From assembly GCF_026113935.1 (NCBI RefSeq), contig NZ_JAPEUL010000009.1, positions 888,501-952,500 of the forward strand: 64,000 nucleotides of DNA, given 5' to 3'. The notes under the pieces are model-generated. The model did no database searches. It worked only from the letters and a program-made list of their open reading frames with translations, and had not been told where the DNA came from. Source of the DNA: Marinomonas rhodophyticola. GTDB taxonomy: Bacteria; Pseudomonadota; Gammaproteobacteria; Pseudomonadales; Marinomonadaceae. The first letter of the stretch is position 1; every line of letters starts with the position of its first letter. Below are positions 1 through 12,642 of this stretch, one piece after another. Both the position numbers and the translations under genes were made by a program.

Positions 1-318
1 TTTTATCTTCCATACCAAGGAGATCAGCGACATAAAAGGCTTTTGCATGCGCTAACCAGCCACGTCCAAATACAGCTGGCAAGAATTTGAAGTCAACATC
101 ACTCGGCAAGTCTTTTTCCATGCTTGGACAAGAGGTTCTAGGCTGTAGCAATGTGGGCAACCATACCAAAAGATTTCGGTGACTTCGATTTTATTTGGAT
201 CACTGGTTCTCACAGGGGTTTTGATTGTCGTATAACCATTACCATCACTGTATTCCGCGGCAACCGCAGAGAGAGGAATCAGTAAAGAAAAGATCAGTGC
301 TGACAAAAACTTTATCAT
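1..318 (-). CDS. dsbA: Thiol:disulfide interchange protein DsbA, partial and frameshifted
   Basis: Periplasmic thiol oxidase that puts disulfide bonds into exported proteins. A signal peptide covers about residues 1-20 (ending AVAA) and the thioredoxin-like active site CPHC follows the FWYG motif near residue 55. The reading frame is lost after AWKK. Restoring one base in the T5 run at 113-117 (minus-strand A run) continues the protein as DLPSDVDFKFLPAVFGRGWL up to the window edge, as expected for DsbA. The C-terminal half lies outside the window. The start at 318 has an AGGAG Shine-Dalgarno. It is divergent from engB. The break looks like a homopolymer miscall rather than a real mutation. 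Confidence 0.9.
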
Positions 319-554
319 GGAGTGCTCCTAGTTATATCTGTTTATAAGGTATTCATACATGATGCACAGAATTTCAGTAGAATACGATTCTATCAGAGCT
401 CTAGCGCGCTGATTTTCCAGTAAGTTTACATGAAATTTACACGCATCTCCTTTTGCTGTGAACAACATGGCATATCATCGAGTTTGCTGGCATTATATAC
501 AGCAAATGAAATAAACCTAAATGCCAATTCGAATCTACTGATGAATACCAACTT

Positions 555-1200
555 ATGACCCCTTTTGACTCTACTTTCCAATCTGCACATTTTATCAAAA
601 GTGCCGAAAAACTTTCTCAATGTCCTTTAGACCAAGGTGTCGAAGTGGCATTCGCAGGACGCTCGAATGCGGGTAAGTCTACCGCCTTAAATACCTTGAC
701 GAATCAACGTAAGTTGGCACGTACGTCTAAGACACCAGGTCGAACACAGTTGATTAACTGTTTTGGGACTCAATGTCGATGATCGTCGTCTTATTGACCT
801 TCCTGGTTATGGTTTTGCGAAAGTGCCGATCGCCATGAAAAAAGTGTGGCAAGCGCACATGCAAGACTACTTGATGAATCGCCGTTCATTAGCGGGCGTG
901 GTTCTCGTGATGGATATTCGTCATCCATTGAAAGAGTTTGATGAAATGATGCTCGACTGGGCGAAATCTAACCGCATGAAAGTGCATGTGTTATTAACTA
1001 AGTCTGATAAGTTAAAACGTGGGCCAGCTAAATCGACCATGTTGGCTGTACAGCGTGTGATTAAAACATTGGGTGTTGATGGTTCAGTACAGACTTTTTC
1101 TTCTTTAAGTGGTGATGGTGTCGATGAGTTGCGCACGAAACTGGCAGAATGGTTAGTGCTTGATAATCTTGAAGATATTCCAGTATCACCAAACGCTTAA
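555..1200 (+). CDS. engB: Ribosome biogenesis GTP-binding protein EngB/YihA (one frameshift)
   Basis: Essential GTPase of the TrmE-Era-EngA-YihA group that assists assembly of the large ribosomal subunit. Visible motifs are G1 GRSNAGKS (about residues 35-42), G3 DLPGYG, G4 TKSD and a G5-like SSLSG. Two frames overlap at 763-782. Removing one G of the GGG at 765-767 joins INCFG to LNVDDRR and gives about 214 residues, close to the usual 195-215. Because the gene is normally essential, the frameshift is most likely a sequencing error. It is divergent from dsbA and followed by a REP-like palindrome. Confidence 0.93.
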
Positions 1201-1207
1201 TCATTTT

Positions 1208-1273
1208 GTAGGTCGTGTCTTTATCCTTAAAAAGGGATGTCGACAAAAATGTCGGACTAAAGCCACGACCTAC
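1208..1273. repeat. REP-like imperfect palindrome
   Basis: The element begins GTAGGTCGTG and ends CACGACCTAC. Its inner arms are variants of CTTTAGTCCGACA around a short loop. It lies in the 80-base gap between convergent engB and gshA. Related copies occur at 45391-45460 and 60723-60797, with a shorter relative near 63794. Confidence 0.75.
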
Positions 1274-1280
1274 AATACAT

Positions 1281-2873
1281 TCATTGTGGTGTTAAATATG
1301 CCGCTAGGAAAGTATCAAAGTCCACTTCATCAGCGGCTTCAATGGCTGCTTGGTCTTGTAAAGAGCGTTCTGCTTTGTCCATAAACTCACGAGTCAGTTC
1401 CTGAGTTAATGGGCAAGCCATCCATTGAGCTTGTTGTTCTTTTGACAACGCTAACATGGCACTTTGATAGCCTTGTTGTGCTTTGCAACGCGCTAACAAC
1501 TGTGCAGAAGGCAGCAGAGTTTCGTCAGCCAGTTTCTCTTTTTGGATTGCTACTGCTTGCTGATAGGCTGCATTCCCTGTTTTTTGCGACAAAAAATTAG
1601 CAACTTGGGTTAACTCATCAAGCATCTGCTCGGCTTTGTGGCGCAATTTAATTGGGCCTTTGCCAAAATCAAAGTCCATCTCCAAGTCACGACCATGGGA
1701 AGCAATTTCTTGCTGCATTTTACGCAGTTGTTTGCATTCTTCACTGCCAAGATGCTCGTCGCCACGCAACATGCAGTAAAGCAAAAACACATCAATAAAA
1801 TACAAGGTAGACGATTGCATACCGATAGAAGAACTTGGATCTAAGTCCATAATGCGTACTTCAATGTATTCAACCCCTCTCGCATGCAAGGCAGCGCTTG
1901 GGTGTTCGCCTGGCTGCGTGACACGTTTTGGACGAATATCACTGTAATATTCGTTTTCAATCTGCAACAGATTGCTATTAAGCTGACGATATTGCCCGTC
2001 CACTTTTACGCCGATGTCTTGGTAACGTTGATAGGGTGTGCGTAATGCATTTTTGATGGTGCTGATATAAGTATCGACTTCGTTATAACAGACGTACAGA
2101 TCGGCTTGGGCTTTATTTTGATAGCCAAGATCGCTCATACGAAGTGACGTTGCTTTCGGGCCGAACCAAGTATGCTTTTCAAGTGTTGTTAAGCTGTCTG
2201 GCTTTTTGGGTAAAAAACTGTCGTCGATGGCTGGAGAAGCCCCAAACAGTAATGAAAGCATCCAAGAGCTGCGGCGAAAGTTGCGAATCAAAGCGAAATA
2301 ACTATCAGACTGGAAGGTTTGTTTTTCGCTGGCAGATAACGCCGTTTTGCCTTTGTATTGCTCCAAAAATGTCCAGAAGTCTTTATCAAAGGAAAAGTTA
2401 TAGTGCATACCTGCAATACATTGCATGATGCGACCATAACGATTGGACAAACCTTCACGGTAAACGCGTTTTAGTTTGCCAGTATTGGATTCGCCATAAT
2501 AGGCAATCGGTACATCATCATTACCAGCAAGGTAACAAGGCATACTCGCGGGCCACAAACATTCGTCTTGATTAAATAGCTCATGGTTAACCAAGTTATG
2601 AATGTCTTCTAGCTCCTTGATTACCCCTTCCACGCTTGGATGAACACCCGTGATAAATTCCATGAGAGATTCAGAATAATCCGTGGTAATAGAACTATGA
2701 GTCAGTGCTGAGCCTAATGTTTTTGGGTGGGGCTTATGGGAAATGCGGCCCTCAGTGCGATCAACTCGTAACGCTTCACGTTCCACACCGCGGTGGAATG
2801 TGAGTGCTGATGTTGTCGCGGCTTGTTGGCAGTGGGCTGCCAACGCTTGCAAAGCATCGGATAAGGTGGTCAA
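1281..2873 (-). CDS. gshA: Glutamate-cysteine ligase, proteobacterial class I
   Basis: Catalyses the first step of glutathione synthesis, the ATP-dependent joining of L-glutamate and L-cysteine, in the cytoplasm. The 530-residue protein matches the E. coli GshA type (about 518 residues). Family stretches seen include RGVEREALRV near residue 29, DYSESLMEFITG near 65, GMHYNFSF near 155 and EYIEVRIMDLDP near 335. The frame is intact. It is convergent with engB and lies 162 bases beyond the end of astB on the same strand. That 162-base gap probably carries its promoter. Confidence 0.95.
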   Translation of the reverse strand: MTTLSDALQALAAHCQQAATTSALTFHRGVEREALRVDRTEGRISHKPHPKTLGSALTHSSITTDYSESLMEFITGVHPSVEGVIKELEDIHNLVNHELFNQDECLWPASMPCYLAGNDDVPIAYYGESNTGKLKRVYREGLSNRYGRIMQCIAGMHYNFSFDKDFWTFLEQYKGKTALSASEKQTFQSDSYFALIRNFRRSSWMLSLLFGASPAIDDSFLPKKPDSLTTLEKHTWFGPKATSLRMSDLGYQNKAQADLYVCYNEVDTYISTIKNALRTPYQRYQDIGVKVDGQYRQLNSNLLQIENEYYSDIRPKRVTQPGEHPSAALHARGVEYIEVRIMDLDPSSSIGMQSSTLYFIDVFLLYCMLRGDEHLGSEECKQLRKMQQEIASHGRDLEMDFDFGKGPIKLRHKAEQMLDELTQVANFLSQKTGNAAYQQAVAIQKEKLADETLLPSAQLLARCKAQQGYQSAMLALSKEQQAQWMACPLTQELTREFMDKAERSLQDQAAIEAADEVDFDTFLAAYLTPQ

Positions 2874-3035
2874 GAAGTCTTCCTTCTATTGAATAAGGCC
2901 AAATTTAATTTGCAAGGATTGTACTCGGCAGAGCTTATTCGCAGCAAGCAAGAGATACTCTGTGCGCATTAATTACAGAATTCATGGCCTGTGTTTCTCT
3001 TAAGCCTGTTCTAGATCCATTTAACGAAGAATAAA

Positions 3036-4383
3036 TTAGGTCTGAAATTCATAAACGTTACCTAAATTCAATATTTTGGTGAGTTCATCCAACGCAGTAC
3101 GGCTTTCTATTAGCAGTTGAGGGTCCGCCAAATCTTGTTCGTGTAGCTCGTCTCGATAGTGTTTATCTATCCAGACATTTAAACGTTCAAACAAAGTATT
3201 ATTCATTATAGTGGATGGATTAATCGCCGCTTGTTCAGCTTGCGTTAAAGCAACGCGAAGTCTTAGACAAGCTGGACCACCGCCGTTGCTCATGCTTTGT
3301 TTGAGGTCGAAGACTTTGATCTCATTGATTGGTGATTGACCAGCCACTAGGCTATTTAAATATGCCCAAACCGCTGGATTATTTTCACATTCTCCCGGTA
3401 CAACCAGCACCATGTCATCGTCACCACGGCTTAATAATTGGCTGTTAAACAGGTAAGACTGAATACAATCTTGCACCGATACAGCGTTGCTTGGTACTTC
3501 AATCAGGTGAAACTGAGATGCTCTGTCGCCCCAAGCTGTGAGCAAGTCTTGCTTCATTTTAGCCGTGTCCAAGAAGGCTTCTTGGTGATAGAAGTGCGCA
3601 TTGCGATTACCCACGGCGATGACATCATTGTGGAAGACACCAGCGTCGATGACGTCTGGATTTTGCTGAGCATAAACCACTTGATTGGCTGATAATCCAT
3701 GACGACGAGCCACCGCTTGAGAGGCTTCTAAGGTATGGCGAGCCGGGAATTTAGCCGGTTTAGGGGCGTTGCTGTTGAAGGCTTCCATGCCGTAGACAAA
3801 GAATTCGATGCCTTGTTCGCCATAGCTATGGCAAAAACGTGTATGGTTCGCTGCACCTTCGTCACCAAAGTGGTCGACGCTGGGCAAAGCGGGATGATGG
3901 GCGAAGTGTTTTTCGTCGTTGAAGGTGGCTTGCAAAATTGCGCCAGTGGTTTCGTGCTCTATGGAGCGGTGGAATTTATTCACTAAGTTGGCTGGCGTGA
4001 AATGCACGCGTTTGTCATGGGTGTCGCCACTTGGCGAGACGGTTGCGGCATTGGCGGTCCACATACAGGACGCGGAACTAACCGCAGCAAGCAGCTTGGG
4101 GGCTTGTCTGGCAGCTTGTTCCAATATGCTGGCGTCTGTTCCTGAAAAGCCTAAACGACGCAGTGTTGGGATATGTGGTCGTTCGTGTGGGGCAAGTACG
4201 CCTTGTACAAACCCCATATCTGCTAAGGCTTTCATTTTGACCAAGCCTTGTTTGGCTGCCGCTTTTGGATTAGATGGACGTGCGGAGTTATTTAATGAAG
4301 CGACGTTACCAAAAGATAGGCCGCTGTAGTTGTGGGTTAGGTACCACTAAGCCGTCAAAATTGGCTTCTGTCGCTGTATTCAT
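3036..4383 (-). CDS. astB: N-succinylarginine dihydrolase (one frameshift near the N-terminus)
   Basis: Second step of the arginine succinyltransferase pathway: hydrolyses N2-succinylarginine to N2-succinylornithine, ammonia and CO2. The uninterrupted frame starts only at 4244, at [11 protein letters not shown]. Reading further upstream and removing one base near 4336-4339 restores the conserved N-terminus: [13 protein letters not shown], then [17 protein letters not shown]. The repaired protein is about 448 residues, matching the family (441-447). The ATG at 4383 (or 4386) sits just behind an AGAGGT Shine-Dalgarno. It is the last gene of aruF-aruG-astD-astB. The Pseudomonas name is aruB. Confidence 0.93.
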
Positions 4384-4426
4384 CATTACCTCTAAATATC
4401 GTTAGTTTGGTTTTGTATTGAGGCTG

Positions 4427-5898
<1,472 letters not shown>

Positions 5899-5924
5899 GA
5901 TAGCTCCTGTTAATTCGTGCGCAT

Positions 5925-6976
5925 TTATCTTGAATAGGGGGATAATTCCACGATTCGAACGGGTTCTTTATTTGTTATGCAAAGGCTGTCTGCTTCTTCT
6001 TGAGTGAGAGTCATCGCACTTCCCGGAGGTATGGATCGCTGAATTAAAATGCAGCGGAAATCAGCTACTTTGGCATTCGACACAAGGTAGAAACAGCCTT
6101 CATTTGGCGAATTGCACAACCCTTTGGGTTGGCCGATGTTAGCCAGACAAAGACGACTATCACGAACGGCACGGATATCTTGAACTCTGGCTTCTAAACT
6201 TGGACCACCATCAAAAATATCCACATAGTTTTCGTAGCGAAAGCCTTCTTGCTCTAATAAGCGACGAGCTGGTACGGTATTTTGATGAACCTGTCCAAGT
6301 ACGTCTCGAGCCGCCTGCGGTAGTAGGTTCACATAAACAGGATTATTGGGCATAAGCTCAGCGATAAATTGTTTATTACCTTGGGCGGTTAATTCATCCG
6401 CTTCCTTGAAATCGATGGAAAAAAAGTGACGACCAAGGCTTTCCCAAAAGGGCGATACACCGTTTTCATCACTGACACCACGCATTTCCGCGAAGACTTT
6501 TTCCGTAAAACGTTCAGGAAATTGCGCCATGAACATAAAGCGCGCTTTTGACAGTAACTGGCCGTTTTTAGAATGGCGGTAGTTTTCTTCTAAAAATAAG
6601 GTGCAAATTTCGCTGCAGCCGGTGAAATCGTTGTTGAGTATCAGCGTCGGGATAGCATTATGAACGCCTAATTCTCTTGAGGCATGGGTGATGGTGCCGA
6701 GATGATAGCTGTAAAAGGGTTCGTCTAAACCAACCGTGGCCAATATGCCACAGGTGCCGACAATATCTCCGGTGGTGCTGTCTTCGAGCACCATAAGATA
6801 GTCTTCGTTGTTTGGTGATACGACATTTTCTTTGGCAAAAGAGCGTATGGCTCCGTCAATTTTTTTTGCAGTACCGCTTCGTCGGTTACCAAGGAGGTAA
6901 AGCCAATGCCAGTCTTTTCTGCAAGTCGATAAAGTGACTTTAGGTCATTTTGACAGATAGGGCGTATGACCATCAT
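5925..6976 (-). CDS. aruG: Arginine N-succinyltransferase, beta subunit (one frameshift)
   Basis: First step of the AST pathway: transfers succinate from succinyl-CoA to arginine. Pseudomonads use two paralogous subunits, AruF and AruG. Seen: MMVIRPICQNDLKSL at the start, VGTCGILATVGLDEPFYSY, a FYLVSN-like segment, and a GGPSLEAR stretch typical of AstA. The frame breaks in the T8 run at 6860-6867; one extra base restores KKIDGAIRSFAKENVV and about 350 residues. It follows aruF by 69 bases. Calling this paralogue beta rests on gene order as in Pseudomonas aru clusters. Confidence 0.88.
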
Positions 6977-7045
6977 GATGAGTATCCTTTTTTATAATTA
7001 AGCGCTGTGAGCGGCGCAAAAATTTTTTATATATGATTATTAATA

Positions 7046-8059
7046 TTATAGAGCGACCCATTGGATTCGGCTTCCAGAGGAGATGCCCAATTTGTCTTGA
7101 GTGGCTTTTTCGAGTGCTAATCCCGCGACTTGTGGCTCAGCGGAAGCGGCTGTGACTCGAAAGGTTTCCAGATGTCCTGCTGAAATAAGATGCATCGGTA
7201 CCTTACTGCTTTCGGTCAGTGTTAACGCTTTGCCCATTTTTTGCTCAGCAATAGTGTGAAGGCTTTCTGTACGTGCCTCTATGGTGGGTCCAGCATCAAA
7301 AATATCCACGTAACCGCGGAACTCGAAGCCTTCGTTTAGAAGAATGTCAGCACTTTGACTGGACTCTTCATGGACGACACCTATGACGTCTTGTGCGGCC
7401 TCAGGCAAGGTTGGGACATAAATCGGATAGCGCGGCATTAATTCGGCGATAAAGTGTTTGTTACTGACCCCTGAAAGATAGTCTGCTTTTTTAAAGTCCA
7501 TGGTAAAAAAATGTTTGCCAAGCGCATCCCAAAATGCAGATTGACCCTGTTGGTCATTTTCACCACGTAATTCGGCAAATAAACGTTTGGTAAAGCGCTC
7601 TGGATAGCGAGCAATGAACAGCAATCGTGCTTTGGACAACAGTGACATGGCGGTCGGATTCTGGTGAGCTTTATCGACCACCAGTGCGATGAGCCTGCTT
7701 GTTCCGCTATAGTCATGGCATAAAAAAAGGGCAGGAATGCGATTATGAATTTGCAGCTGTGGTGAGGCATGTACGACTTCGTCTATGCGATAGCTGTAAA
7801 ACGGGGTATCAACGCCCACCATGGCATCAATGCCACAACAACCGACGATTTCACTGTTATTGGTATTCACTAGCACAAACAAGTAGGATTCGTTTCCTGG
7901 CTGTATCACGTCGGTTTGCAAAGAGCGGCGTGAAGAGGCAATTTTGTCGTTCAAGCGTTCTCTATTAGCAGGGAAGTTGGTAATACCAATGCCAGCTTGT
8001 TGAGCAAGACGCTCCAAAGCAGGTAAATCGGCAAAGTCTGCTGGACGTACAAGGTACAT
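7046..8059 (-). CDS. aruF: Arginine/ornithine N-succinyltransferase, alpha subunit
   Basis: Partner of aruG in the heteromeric enzyme that succinylates arginine (and ornithine in Pseudomonas). It is intact at 337 residues, with the AstA hallmarks MYLVRPADFADLPALERLA, VGCCGIDAMVGVDTPFYSYR and FDAGPTIEARTESL. It is the first gene of the operon; the 167 bases upstream separate it from a divergent DUF1653 gene and should hold the promoter. AruC (transaminase) and AruE (succinylglutamate desuccinylase) are not in the window, so the pathway must be completed elsewhere. Confidence 0.9.
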   Translation of the reverse strand: MYLVRPADFADLPALERLAQQAGIGITNFPANRERLNDKIASSRRSLQTDVIQPGNESYLFVLVNTNNSEIVGCCGIDAMVGVDTPFYSYRIDEVVHASPQLQIHNRIPALFLCHDYSGTSRLIALVVDKAHQNPTAMSLLSKARLLFIARYPERFTKRLFAELRGENDQQGQSAFWDALGKHFFTMDFKKADYLSGVSNKHFIAELMPRYPIYVPTLPEAAQDVIGVVHEESSQSADILLNEGFEFRGYVDIFDAGPTIEARTESLHTIAEQKMGKALTLTESSKVPMHLISAGHLETFRVTAASAEPQVAGLALEKATQDKLGISSGSRIQWVAL

Positions 8060-8226
8060 AGGGTCATCCTATTATTCATTGTGGACACTGAATGAGAGTT
8101 CTTTAGTGTCTTCTTCTAGATGCTGAGTATTATTGCTGAGTTCGAGATGAGCTGTAAGATGGAGACTTGTGTATTTGCGACAGGTTTTTCTGCTTATTGG
8201 CTTGAATTGGTCGATTTTTTTAAAGT

Positions 8227-8463
8227 ATGGCGGTTTTGATTATGAGACAAGGTGTTTATCAACATTATAAAGGGGCTCTATATTGGGTAGAGCGTGTGGT
8301 TAAACACAGCGAAACGGAAGAAGAATTAGTAGTCTATCAAGCTATGTATGGTGAGTTTGGCTGGTGGGCAAGACCACTGAGCATGTTTCAAGAAACAGTA
8401 TGCATTAATGGCGAAAATATCCCGCGTTTTGATTTTCTTCGTTCGCAGCGCGACGCGGGATAA
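8227..8463 (+). CDS. DUF1653 domain protein
   Basis: Small protein of 78 residues (73 if it starts at the second ATG, 8242). The signature GVYQHYKGALYWVERVVKHS, then EEELVVYQAMYG and WARPLSMFQETV, is that of the DUF1653 family, which has no established function. It is divergent from the arginine operon and convergent with the LysR gene at 8490. There is no strong Shine-Dalgarno before either start, so the exact N-terminus is uncertain. Confidence 0.85.
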   Translation: MAVLIMRQGVYQHYKGALYWVERVVKHSETEEELVVYQAMYGEFGWWARPLSMFQETVCINGENIPRFDFLRSQRDAG

Positions 8464-8489
8464 TGGCTATTTTGATCTGAGTCGTTTAT

Positions 8490-9470
8490 TTAGATTGGCG
8501 GATGCATCCAAGGGGATTCACGCATAAAGTAAATAATCTGCTCTCTCAACCAGCGATGCGCAAGATCATTGTTAAAGCGTTCATGCCAAAAAATATGAAT
8601 AGGATGACGCCCATCGTATTCGTCTAGATCTAATACTTCTTTTGGGATAGGCAACAACTTGACTGGATAAAAATGGGCTTTTTCACACATCACTTGCAGG
8701 AACAAATCACCGATAGAGCGTGAGGTGACCAAAGCCATACCGCGCTTTACCGCTTGCATGGCGACCATTAAGCTATCTGTCTCTAAGCTGGGCAGTATAA
8801 CGTGGCCTTGTTGCTTAAGTTTTTGTTCGGTTTTTGAGAAAGAGCTATGACGGTGGCTGCGTAAATGGTGGGTGACGACCTTATGACGCAGCAATTCCTC
8901 TAATGTCACCTCGTCTTTGTGAAAGAGTGGGTGAGCTTCACTGAGCACGATACAGGCTTCCATGTAGCCGATTAGCTTGCTGCGAACATTTCCGGTGTAT
9001 CACTGACGCGCATAATCCCCAGATCGACATTGCCTGAAACCAGCTCATCCAGCTGTGAGTCTCCCCAAGAGCTGATGGATAAGCGTAAATTAGGTGCCTG
9101 ATATTGCAAAGATGCCAGCAGAGGATCAATAAAGTTTTCCAAATCGCCTTCGTCAGCACGCAATTTGAAGCGTCTATCTAGGGTTTTTAAATCCAGAGAG
9201 TTAGGGTTCATGAGTTCTGACAAAGAACTTAAAATGGGCTGAATCAAATCTTGCAGCTCGGATGCTCTTGCCGTGGGCGTTAATCCATAAGCCTGACGCG
9301 TGAAGAGTGAGTCTTTAAAGAGACTCACGAAGTCTTTGTAGGCTCTTACTGAGAGCAGGCTGAGTCACATTCAGTCTTTCTGCTGCCCGTGACACACTGC
9401 CTTCTTCCATGATGGTTACGAAAGCAACGAGTAGTTTTATGTCCAGCTTTAAAATGTCGTCTAGGTGCAT
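8490..9470 (-). CDS. LysR-family transcriptional regulator (two frameshifts)
   Basis: N-terminal winged helix-turn-helix (LLVAFVTIMEEGSVSRAAERLNV then TQPALSKSLQRLRE, residues about 12-50), followed by a LysR substrate-binding domain. The frame is broken twice: near 9318-9325 (one extra base joins RLRES to FKDSLFTRQAYGLTPTA) and near 8972-8977 (one missing A joins EMFAA to KLIGYMEACIVLSEAHPLF). The repaired length is about 326 residues. The start chosen is the ATG at 9470, giving MHLDDILKL. It lies downstream of the RND pump genes on the same strand. Two indels could mean a real pseudogene, but the window-wide error pattern makes miscalls likelier. Confidence 0.82.
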
Positions 9471-9553
9471 AATCTTCTCGATAAGATAGCGTAGTTGTAA
9501 ATCAAGAGCCTTAATGCCTAGGGACACTAAGGCTCTACCAAAGTAGCTAGCGA

Positions 9554-12500
9554 TTAGTCGAATTCGCTATGGTGACGATATTTGACACGGAATAGTAAGG
9601 TGTAAAACACGGGTACCGCGATAAGCGTCAAAATGGTCGCAAAGCCTAGGCCAAACGAAATAACCACTGCCATGCCTTCAAAGAAACCATCAAATAGCAA
9701 TGGAATCATCCCCAGAATCGTCGTGACGGCTGCCATGCAGACAGGTCGAACACGGCTTACTGCCGAGTTGAAGATGGCTTCGTATTTTTCGGTGCCTTGA
9801 TCAAGTTCATAATTGATTTGATCAGCAAGTACGATACCGTTCTTCACCGTCATGCCCGATAAACTCAAGAATCCGAGTAGCGCCATAAAGCTGAAAGCGG
9901 AGTTCATCACCAATAAGCCAGTAGAAACACCGATCAAGGCTAAAGGTACACAGAACCAAATCGTCAGCGGTACACGAATTGAGTTAAACAACAATATCGT
10001 GATAATAAACATGAACAAGTAACCCAATGGTAAAGCCTTAAATATGTTGGCTTGGGCGTCAGTACTGCTCTCGTATTCGCCCCCCATTCGAGTGTATAAC
10101 CCGGTGGCAACTTGATCGCTTCAATCGCCCCACGAGTGCGAGTGAAGATCGACATGGCCGTTTCATCGCCTAAGATTTTAGGGTCAGCCATGACAGTGAT
10201 TGTTCGTTTACGATCTCGACGTTCGATAATTGGATCTTCCCAGACCGTTTCAAAACCGGACACTAGAGTCGACAATGTCACATAGGAGCCAGATGCCGGA
10301 CTGTAAATTTGCAAGTCACGGATTTGGTCAATGGACACACGCTCATTGGCTGGCGCTTTGCGAACGATGGGGAGAAGATCGGTGCCTTCACGATATAAGC
10401 CAATTTGAGAACCGGTAAAGTTCGTTAACAGTACATCGTCTAGCTCGGTTTTACTGATGCCTAAACGTCGTGCTTGAGCATCATTAAAAATAGGGCGAAG
10501 TACTTTAACAGGCTGGCGCCAATCGTCTTTAATATTTTCTAGTCCGCCATCTGCGCGATAAATCTCCTGAACCTGTGCGCTTAGTTGACGCAGAACTTTC
10601 GGATCTGGTCCGCTAATACGGGTTTCAAGCTTGGCACCAGTAGAGGGGCCTAACTGTAAGCGCTGCAATTTGACTTCCAGTTCAGGATACTCTTCTTGCA
10701 TTTTGTAATGAAGGTCTTTAAACAAGTTTGGTATCGATTCTTCCGTTTTGGTTCGAACAATAAATTGCGCATAGCTGGCGTTTTCTTGCTTGGCATCATA
10801 GGTCAGCATGAAGCGTAACGCGCCTTGTCCTGTTGTAGAAGTGACGTTCTCAATACGCTCATCTTTCAACAAGTCTTGTTCAATATCTTGTACTTTTTTA
10901 TAGGTGTCTTCTATGTGGGTGCCTTCAGGCATTTGAATGTCCATATAGAACATCGGCGTGGTTGAAGGTGGAAAGAACGCTTGTTTAACAAACTGGAATG
11001 CCCATCCCGATGCCACCAAACAACCAACCAAGAGAATGACCGTCATCCAACGGTAGTGCATGGCTTTGTCTAACAACCATTTATAACCGGTAAATATAAA
11101 ACCTTGGTATGGGTCTACTTTTGTATCTTCTCCTGTTGCGTCACTATTTCTGTTTGCGATGCTTTCTTTAAAGAATAAATCACAGAAAAACGGCGTCAGT
11201 GTGATGGCGGTAATCCAGCTTAAAAACAGGGAAATTAATAATACATAGAACAACGAACCAACAAACTCGCCCACGGCATCAGGAGACAAGCCAATTGGTG
11301 CAAAGGCGGTGATGGCGATCACAGTGGCACCAAGCAATGGCCATTTAGTTTGCTTAACAACAGCGCTGGCGGCTTGCAGCTTGGTCATGCCTCTTTGTAG
11401 ACCAATCAGTACTCCTTCGGTGACCACGATGGCGTTATCGACCAGCATCCCCAAGGCGATAATAAGTCCACCTAAGGAGATTCGTTGTAGGTTGATTTTG
11501 AAATAGTCCATGACAATAAAAGTGCCAAGGATGGTCAATAAAAGAATAATACCGATCAAGATGCCTGAGCGAATGCCCATGAAAACCAATAGTACCAGAA
11601 TAACGATACCAACGGCTTCGACTAGGTTAAGTAAAAAGTTAGAGACAGAGCGATCTACTTCTTTAGATTGGAAGTAAATAGGGTCCATGCTGAGTCCAAT
11701 CGGCTGCTGGTATTTTAACTCAGCAATTCGTTCTTCTAAGGCTTTACCGACCTCTACCACGTTCACATTGGCAGAAAAAGACACGCCTAACAGCAAAGAT
11801 TTTGCGCCATCAAAATTGACTATGTGTGTTTTGGGATCGGCGTATTCGCGCTTAATGGTCGCGATATCACTCAAGCGTATAAGGTTGCCGTCAATGGGGG
11901 TGCCAACAATAAGATTTTCTAATTCGGAAATATCTTGAAATTCCCCAGTAGGGCTAATACGAATGTATTCGCTGCCGACTCTCACTTTGCCAGCGTTGGA
12001 CACATTATTTTGATTTTTCAGCAGATCTTCTAATTGGCTGGGTGAAATCCCCATGTTAGCCAGTTTGGAGCGTGAAATTTCAATGGTAACCTGTTCGTCC
12101 TGCTCGCCTGCTACGGTGACTTTGGCAACGCCATCAACAAGAACCAATTCTCGTTTGACGTAATCTACGTAGTTTTCTAAATCCTTGTAGGGATAGCCTT
12201 CTCCATGAACAGCCAGCATGACACCATATACATCGCCAAAATCATCGACAACAATAGGTGTGCCAACGCCTGTCGGGAAGTTACCAGATATATCACGAAT
12301 CTTTTTACGCACTTCGTCCCAAATTTGTTTTAGTTCTTGGGCGCGATAAGTGTCTTTAATCGTCAACTGAACTTTAGAATAACCTGCTTTTGACGTAGAC
12401 GTGATTTTATCCACATAGGGCAAGTTTTGTAATTCACGCTCAATTGGATAAGTGACTTCTTCTTCGACCTGTTCTGGAGACGCGCCAGGATAATACGTGA

Positions 12501-12642
12501 TGACCAATGAGTCCTTAATGGTAAACTCTGGGTCTTCAAGCTGTCCTAAGTTGGTAAACGCAATGATACCGCCGACTAGCAGAATCAGCGTAACCATCCA
12601 ACTGGTGACTTTACGATTTATAAAATAGGCTGCAATATCCAT
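9554..12642 (-). CDS. RND-family efflux transporter, inner membrane permease (one frameshift)
   Basis: Proton-driven efflux pump of the AcrB/HAE family in the inner membrane. N-terminal transmembrane helix (TSWMVTLILLVGGIIAFTNL), porter stretch TYYPGASPEQVEEEVTYPIE, helix block with GGLIIALGMLVDNAIVVTEG (the conserved acidic residue of RND helix 4), and a second half starting near residue 510. Frames overlap at 9964-10087. Adding one base to the C6 run at 10080-10085 gives LEWGGEYESS and 1029 residues, a normal RND size. Its start overlaps the stop of the adaptor gene by one base. The substrate cannot be told from sequence. Confidence 0.93.
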